The notes under the pieces were generated by a model. It searched no databases, was not told the origin of the DNA, and saw only the letters and a program-made list of their open reading frames with translations. A DNA stretch of 64,000 nucleotides. It comes from Croceivirga thetidis. GTDB taxonomy: Bacteria; Bacteroidota; Bacteroidia; Flavobacteriales; Flavobacteriaceae. The stretch is taken from NCBI RefSeq assembly GCF_012272815.1, contig NZ_JAAWWL010000002.1:464280-528279 (forward strand), in the 5' to 3' direction. A program made the translations under genes and the position numbers. Of the stretch, positions 63,638 through 64,000 are shown piece after piece (positions within the stretch are counted from its first letter, which is position 1; the number at the start of each line of letters is the position of its first letter).

Positions 63638-64000
63638 ATGAGTACATCTCCCAATTGGCAAACTGCCATAGAATTTGAAGACATAACCTATAAAAAATGT
63701 GATGGTGTGGCACGTATTGCCTTTAACCGACCTGAAGTGCGTAATGCGTTTCGACCTAAAACCACAAGTGAACTCTATAAAGCCTTTTATGACGCACAAG
63801 AAGACACCTCAATAGGAGTGGTGCTTTTATCTGGTGAAGGACCGTCGACAAAAGACGGCGGTTGGGCATTTTGTAGCGGTGGAGACCAAAAGGCTCGTGG
63901 ACATAAGGGCTACGTAGGCGAAGATGGTTATCATAGACTTAATATTCTCGAAGTGCAACGTCTTATCCGCTTTATGCCTAAGGTCGTTATCGCAGTTGTG
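63638..64000 (+). CDS. menB: 1,4-dihydroxy-2-naphthoyl-CoA synthase, 5' part (cut by window end)
   Basis: The first 121 codons of a crotonase-fold enzyme start at ATG 63638 and remain open to the window end. MenB features are the N-terminus with ITYKKCDGVARIAFNRPEVRNAFRP, the oxyanion-related GWAFCSGGDQKARGHKGYV and VQRLIRFMPKVVIAVV. It cyclises o-succinylbenzoyl-CoA in menaquinone synthesis. It is 5 bases after the small membrane protein gene. Full length cannot be judged. Confidence 0.9.
   Translation, partial: MSTSPNWQTAIEFEDITYKKCDGVARIAFNRPEVRNAFRPKTTSELYKAFYDAQEDTSIGVVLLSGEGPSTKDGGWAFCSGGDQKARGHKGYVGEDGYHRLNILEVQRLIRFMPKVVIAVV

Noticed and set aside
1-64000. CRISPR arrays, insertion sequences, prophage or integrase genes
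   Set aside because: None found by reading; no regular direct repeats, transposase motifs or phage structural genes.

Overview
The window looks like a continuous piece of chromosome from a member of the Flavobacteriaceae (Bacteroidota). This rests on low GC, TonB-dependent receptor plus DUF4249 and DUF6090 genes, a 287-residue primary sigma factor, several upstream elements close to the Bacteroidota -7 consensus TAnnTTTG, and the flavobacterial order lpxD-like/sucD and the his operon. I see no rRNA, tRNA, CRISPR array, insertion sequence or prophage. Genus cannot be fixed from the sequence alone.

Layout. 0-8.6 kb: tail of a probable efp, an lpxD-like acyltransferase, sucD, an M16 metalloprotease lipoprotein, fabG, and a membrane VWA protein followed by a prohibitin-like protein. 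8.6-16.7 kb: a complete histidine operon (hisG-D-C-B-H-A-F-IE) behind a His-rich leader peptide and terminator; a GNAT acetyltransferase and a DinB-like protein are embedded in it. 16.8-22.9 kb: a secreted SnoaL-like protein; a minus-strand ECF sigma / membrane anti-sigma-like / secreted adhesin-like / beta-barrel / 45-residue ORF / head-GIN operon; an ArsR-type regulator and a PAP2 phosphatase sharing an operator-like palindrome. 22.9-27.3 kb: a small-molecule stress set (DUF2855, two VOC proteins, HxlR regulator, DJ-1/PfpI, NTF2-like, NADP-binding reductase). 27.4-31.3 kb: TonB receptor, DUF4249 lipoprotein, small exported protein. 31.3-46.6 kb: a large reg_prop sensor kinase, DUF1853, a VWA/MoxR-like ATPase pair, DUF418, CorA, Dps, cysM/cysE, DUF2461, Psd and a thioesterase.

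46.9-56.1 kb is the most interesting region. Six tightly packed genes run hybrid kinase with receiver and HPt, stand-alone receiver, membrane HEAT-repeat protein, processive family 2 glycosyltransferase, membrane protein with an alkaline-phosphatase-like domain and C-terminal TPRs, and a TPR plus YaiO-type outer-membrane barrel. I read this as a synthase-dependent exopolysaccharide machine under phosphorelay control. The phosphatase-like protein seems to have lost metal ligands, and the HEAT gene looks as if one extra base separates it from its natural ATG. Two tandem related micro-ORFs (32 and 33 residues) follow, before a bidirectional terminator and rpoD.

57.6-64 kb: DEAD/DEAH helicase, family 4 glycosyltransferase, DUF6090, FMN-dependent alpha-hydroxy-acid oxidase, satD preceded by three copies of a TTTCC-N7-GGAAA palindrome, a small membrane protein, and menB cut by the window end. 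Five genes between 46.9 and 59.3 kb have no usable ATG and appear to start at TTG or GTG.
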